A stretch of 9,147 nucleotides of DNA, taken from JBDTMT01 sp033764095 (lineage in GTDB: Bacteria > Desulfobacterota > Binatia > HRBIN30 > CADEER01). The DNA lies in contig JANRJF010000041.1 of assembly GCA_033764095.1 (NCBI GenBank), forward strand, positions 1 through 9,147, in the 5' to 3' direction. A program made the translations under genes and the position numbers. Under the pieces are notes generated by a model. That model was not told where the DNA came from, made no database searches, and saw only the letters and a list, made by a program, of their open reading frames with translations. This document shows positions 7,455 through 9,147 of the stretch, piece after piece. Each line of letters starts with the position of its first letter. Positions within the stretch are counted from its first letter, which is position 1.

Positions 7455-7461
7455 TCACCTC
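7455..7461 (-). promoter_or_regulatory. Ribosome-binding site deciding the thiolase start
   Basis: Minus-strand GAGGTGA ends 5 bases before ATG 7449. The upstream in-frame GTG (7456-7458) lies inside this motif and so is unlikely to be the start. Confidence 0.75.
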
Positions 7462-7466
7462 AAAGC

Positions 7467-7552
7467 TTCACCACAGAGGCACGGAGGCACGGAGAATCAC
7501 CAAGAGGAAATCCTCTCGTCATGGCTCTGTGCCTCTGTGCCTCTGTGGTGAA
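7467..7552. repeat. CACAGAGGCAC-type intergenic palindrome inside the thiolase gene pair
   Basis: Two 28-base arms (7467-7494 and 7525-7552) are inverted copies with 26 of 28 matches. The right arm repeats CTCTGTGC in tandem and ends in GGTGAA. The 30-base loop holds a second small hairpin, AGAGGA/TCCTCT (7503-7508 and 7511-7516). Similar TTCACCACAGAGGCACAGAG-type palindromes recur in many unrelated bacterial genomes, as I recall. The right arm ends 3 bases before the stop codon of the upstream gene (TAA at 7556-7558). The left arm ends 5 bases before the thiolase ribosome-binding site. It occupies nearly the whole gap, so it could modulate readthrough or mRNA decay; this role is inferred. 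Confidence 0.85.
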
Positions 7553-7555
7553 CTC

Positions 7556-8959
7556 TTAGTCTTGTTCGCGGATGGGCCGCGCCTTCCAGTAGTAGTTGCG
7601 ATTGCCGGCGCCCTCGTGCAGGCGGCGGTAGGTGAACACCACCTTGGTACCGATCTGGATGTCGTCGGCGTCGGCGATCTGCAGGTAGACGCGCCCGCCG
7701 CCCTCGGCGTCGATCACCGCCATCGGCAGCGGGTGCTCGAGGTTGGCGATCAGGTGGTCGACGGTGAAGGTGAACACCGTGCCGCGGCGCGCCAGGCGCG
7801 CATCCTCCATCTGCTCCTGCGCGCGGCAGCGGATGCAGACGCGCGCCATCGGGTACTGCACCATGCCGCAGGCCGTGCACTTGCTGCCGTAGAGGCGGAT
7901 GTCCTGCTTGCGCTCCTTGTACTCGAGCACGTTGGTGACCACGTCGCTGACCTCTTCCACCTCCACCAGGCGGCGGAACTTGAGGTACTTCTCGTACGAC
8001 GCGAGCGGCGTCTTCGCCGCCAGCCAGGCCGACAGCGGCACCGCCGCGCGGCGCGTGGCCAGCGCCGGCGTGGCGCGCAGCAGCAGCACGTCGGCGCCCT
8101 CGCCGTAGCCGCCGACCAGAATCCAGTCGCCGGGCTGCGCCGCGTCGAGGGCGCGCGCCAGCAGCAGCAACGGTTCGGCGCAGCCGCTGCTGCCGATCTC
8201 GCCGAACAGCGGCGCGGTGAGCTGCGTCTTGACGTCGAAGCCGAGCGACTTGGCGAGGTCGGCGCTGGCGCGCGCGTCCGGCGAGGCGAGCGCGACGTGC
8301 TGGATCGCCTTCGCCTGCAGCTGCTGGCGCTCCAGCACGGTGCGGATGGCGGCGCCGAGATCGCGCCCGTAGCCGAAGTCGTTGGAGAACTTGCCGCCGG
8401 CCACCTGCACGGTCGCCTGCCGGTCGGTGCGCCACAGGTAGGTGAACTCGTCGGCGATCGACGCGGCGTCGACCAGCTCGGCAATCACCTCCTGGTCGCC
8501 GACCACCAGCGCCGCGGCGGCGTCGCCGAGCGTTCCTTCGAGGTCGCTCTCCGGCGCCGCGACGCGCACGTCGGCGGCGGCGACGAGCATGGCGTGCGCC
8601 GCACCGGCCTGCACGGTGCGCAGCGCCGCCAGCGCCGCACTGACACCGGCGCGGGTCGAGCCGGCAAAGTCGGCGGTGATCAACGCGCGCGGCAGATCGC
8701 AGGCGGTGGCCAGCACACCGGCCATCTGCTTCTCGGCGTAGGGCGGGCTGACGCTGGCGAAGTAGGCGCCGTCGACGCGCGCCGACGGATCGCCGAGACA
8801 ACTCATCGACGCATCGATCGCCAGGGTGAGCGCGTCCTCGTCGTAGTTGGCGACGGCGATCTCGCCCTTCGCCTGGCGCGCCCCCCAGGCCTGCTCGATC
8901 AGCTTGCGGTCGAGACGATGGACGGGAACGTAGGTGCCGTAGCGGGTGATGCCGACCAT
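7556..8959 (-). CDS. HMG-CoA-synthase-like domain fused to DUF35 zinc-ribbon/OB-fold domain
   Basis: A 467-residue cytoplasmic fusion. Residues 1-300 have the thiolase fold of archaeal HMG-CoA synthase: MVGITRYGTYVPVHRL matches the GIVGYGxYIPxYRI start, and PGDWILVGGYGEGAD (276-290) matches PGDRILxVSYGSGAG. Residues 355-450 are DUF35: a zinc ribbon with Cys361, Cys364, Cys375 and Cys378, then an OB-fold. In archaea, DUF35 is a separate protein bridging thiolase and synthase, and the thiolase gene here comes next. By alignment from memory, the synthase triad is lost: Glu to Val70, Cys to Thr102 (STRAG for CKAG), His to Ala225 (ASPDAR for HQPNxK). Cooperation with the thiolase, as scaffold or substrate channel, is inferred; HMG-CoA synthesis is doubtful. 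ATG 8959 fits the family N-terminus, and a stop (TAG) 12 bases upstream in frame rules out a longer form. No ribosome-binding site is evident. Confidence 0.9.
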   Translation of the reverse strand: MVGITRYGTYVPVHRLDRKLIEQAWGARQAKGEIAVANYDEDALTLAIDASMSCLGDPSARVDGAYFASVSPPYAEKQMAGVLATACDLPRALITADFAGSTRAGVSAALAALRTVQAGAAHAMLVAAADVRVAAPESDLEGTLGDAAAALVVGDQEVIAELVDAASIADEFTYLWRTDRQATVQVAGGKFSNDFGYGRDLGAAIRTVLERQQLQAKAIQHVALASPDARASADLAKSLGFDVKTQLTAPLFGEIGSSGCAEPLLLLARALDAAQPGDWILVGGYGEGADVLLLRATPALATRRAAVPLSAWLAAKTPLASYEKYLKFRRLVEVEEVSDVVTNVLEYKERKQDIRLYGSKCTACGMVQYPMARVCIRCRAQEQMEDARLARRGTVFTFTVDHLIANLEHPLPMAVIDAEGGGRVYLQIADADDIQIGTKVVFTYRRLHEGAGNRNYYWKARPIREQD

Positions 8960-9001
8960 CGAGTCGGTCTATGGCAGGAGACTGGCCGGTTCAAGGCAGT
9001 C

Positions 9002-9140
9002 GGGCCCCCATCCCAACCTTCCCCCGCTGCGCGGGGGAAGGGGTCTGATTGGCTGCTCGGCTCCAGCACCTACCCCGCGCGGCGGGAGTATCTTCCGGCT
9101 CCTTCCCCCGCGCAGCGGGGGAAGGTTGGGATGGGGGCCC
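9002..9140. repeat. Perfect 40-bp inverted repeat with nested hairpins (BIME-like)
   Basis: Bases 9002-9041 and 9101-9140 are exact inverted copies (40 of 40). Each arm contains its own 11-bp hairpin, CCTTCCCCCGC/GCGGGGGAAGG, with a 3-base loop. The 59-base spacer (9042-9100) is unrelated to the arms. It resembles dispersed palindromic elements of GC-rich bacteria, with two REP-like units in opposite orientation. It lies 42 bases upstream of the HMGCS-like/DUF35 gene start, and the next gene is outside the window, so I cannot say whether it separates convergent or tandem genes. The flank 8960-9001 shows no promoter that I can support. Confidence 0.9.
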
Positions 9141-9147
9141 CGACGAC

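Noticed and set aside
6055..7551. Plus-strand open frame of 498 residues opposite the thiolase gene
   Set aside because: The opposite strand carries the full set of thiolase motifs. The C-terminal tail of this frame is just translated palindrome 7467-7552.
7497..8801. Second minus-strand frame of 434 residues overlapping the HMGCS-like/DUF35 gene
   Set aside because: Extremely Arg/Ala-rich and out of frame with the domain-bearing product.

Overview
The window is GC-rich bacterial DNA with tightly packed genes. Two things hint at Candidatus Binatia (Binatota) or a related deltaproteobacterial-type lineage. One is a secreted protein carrying a paired C-P-G-D-C-N / D-x-N-x-D-G calcium-loop module, followed by a Pro/Ser/Thr linker and a further domain. 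The other is the abundance of CoA-thioester genes. This assignment rests on remembered family patterns, not on a search.

Layout, left to right. (1) 1-679, plus strand: C-terminal part of a CaiB/BaiF family III CoA-transferase, cut by the window edge. (2) 703-815: a G/C-run palindromic repeat between convergent genes. (3) 3823 to 789, minus strand: a two-gene operon (ATGA overlap) for two secreted paralogous proteins. The second protein also has a dockerin/EF-hand-like calcium module and an extra C-terminal domain. (4) 3824-4009: intergenic promoter region between divergent genes. (5) 4010-4393, plus strand: a small DUF5658-like membrane protein. (6) 4410-4482: a second palindromic repeat, again between convergent genes. 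(7) 6218 to 4488, minus strand: a membrane-bound sensor histidine kinase with no response regulator in view. (8) 8959 to 6307, minus strand: a gene pair encoding a fusion of an HMG-CoA-synthase-like domain with a DUF35 zinc-ribbon/OB-fold domain, then an archaeal/SCP2-type thiolase. A third palindromic repeat (7467-7552) lies between these two genes. (9) 9002-9140: a fourth repeat, a perfect 40-bp inverted repeat with nested hairpins.

How the genes work together: the thiolase and the HMGCS-like/DUF35 fusion match the three parts of the archaeal thiolase/DUF35/HMG-CoA-synthase complex, compressed into two polypeptides. In my alignment from memory, the HMGCS-like half lacks all three catalytic residues (Glu, Cys, His replaced by Val70, Thr102, Ala225), so it may be a structural partner and not a synthase. 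The CoA-transferase is also CoA-thioester chemistry but is on the opposite strand and far away, so a shared pathway is only possible. The secreted pair, the DUF5658-like protein and the kinase have no visible link to that pathway.

Four of the seven gene junctions or flanks carry palindromic repeats, each of a different sequence family. Every internal one is at a gene 3' end. No tRNA, rRNA, CRISPR array, transposase or origin was seen.
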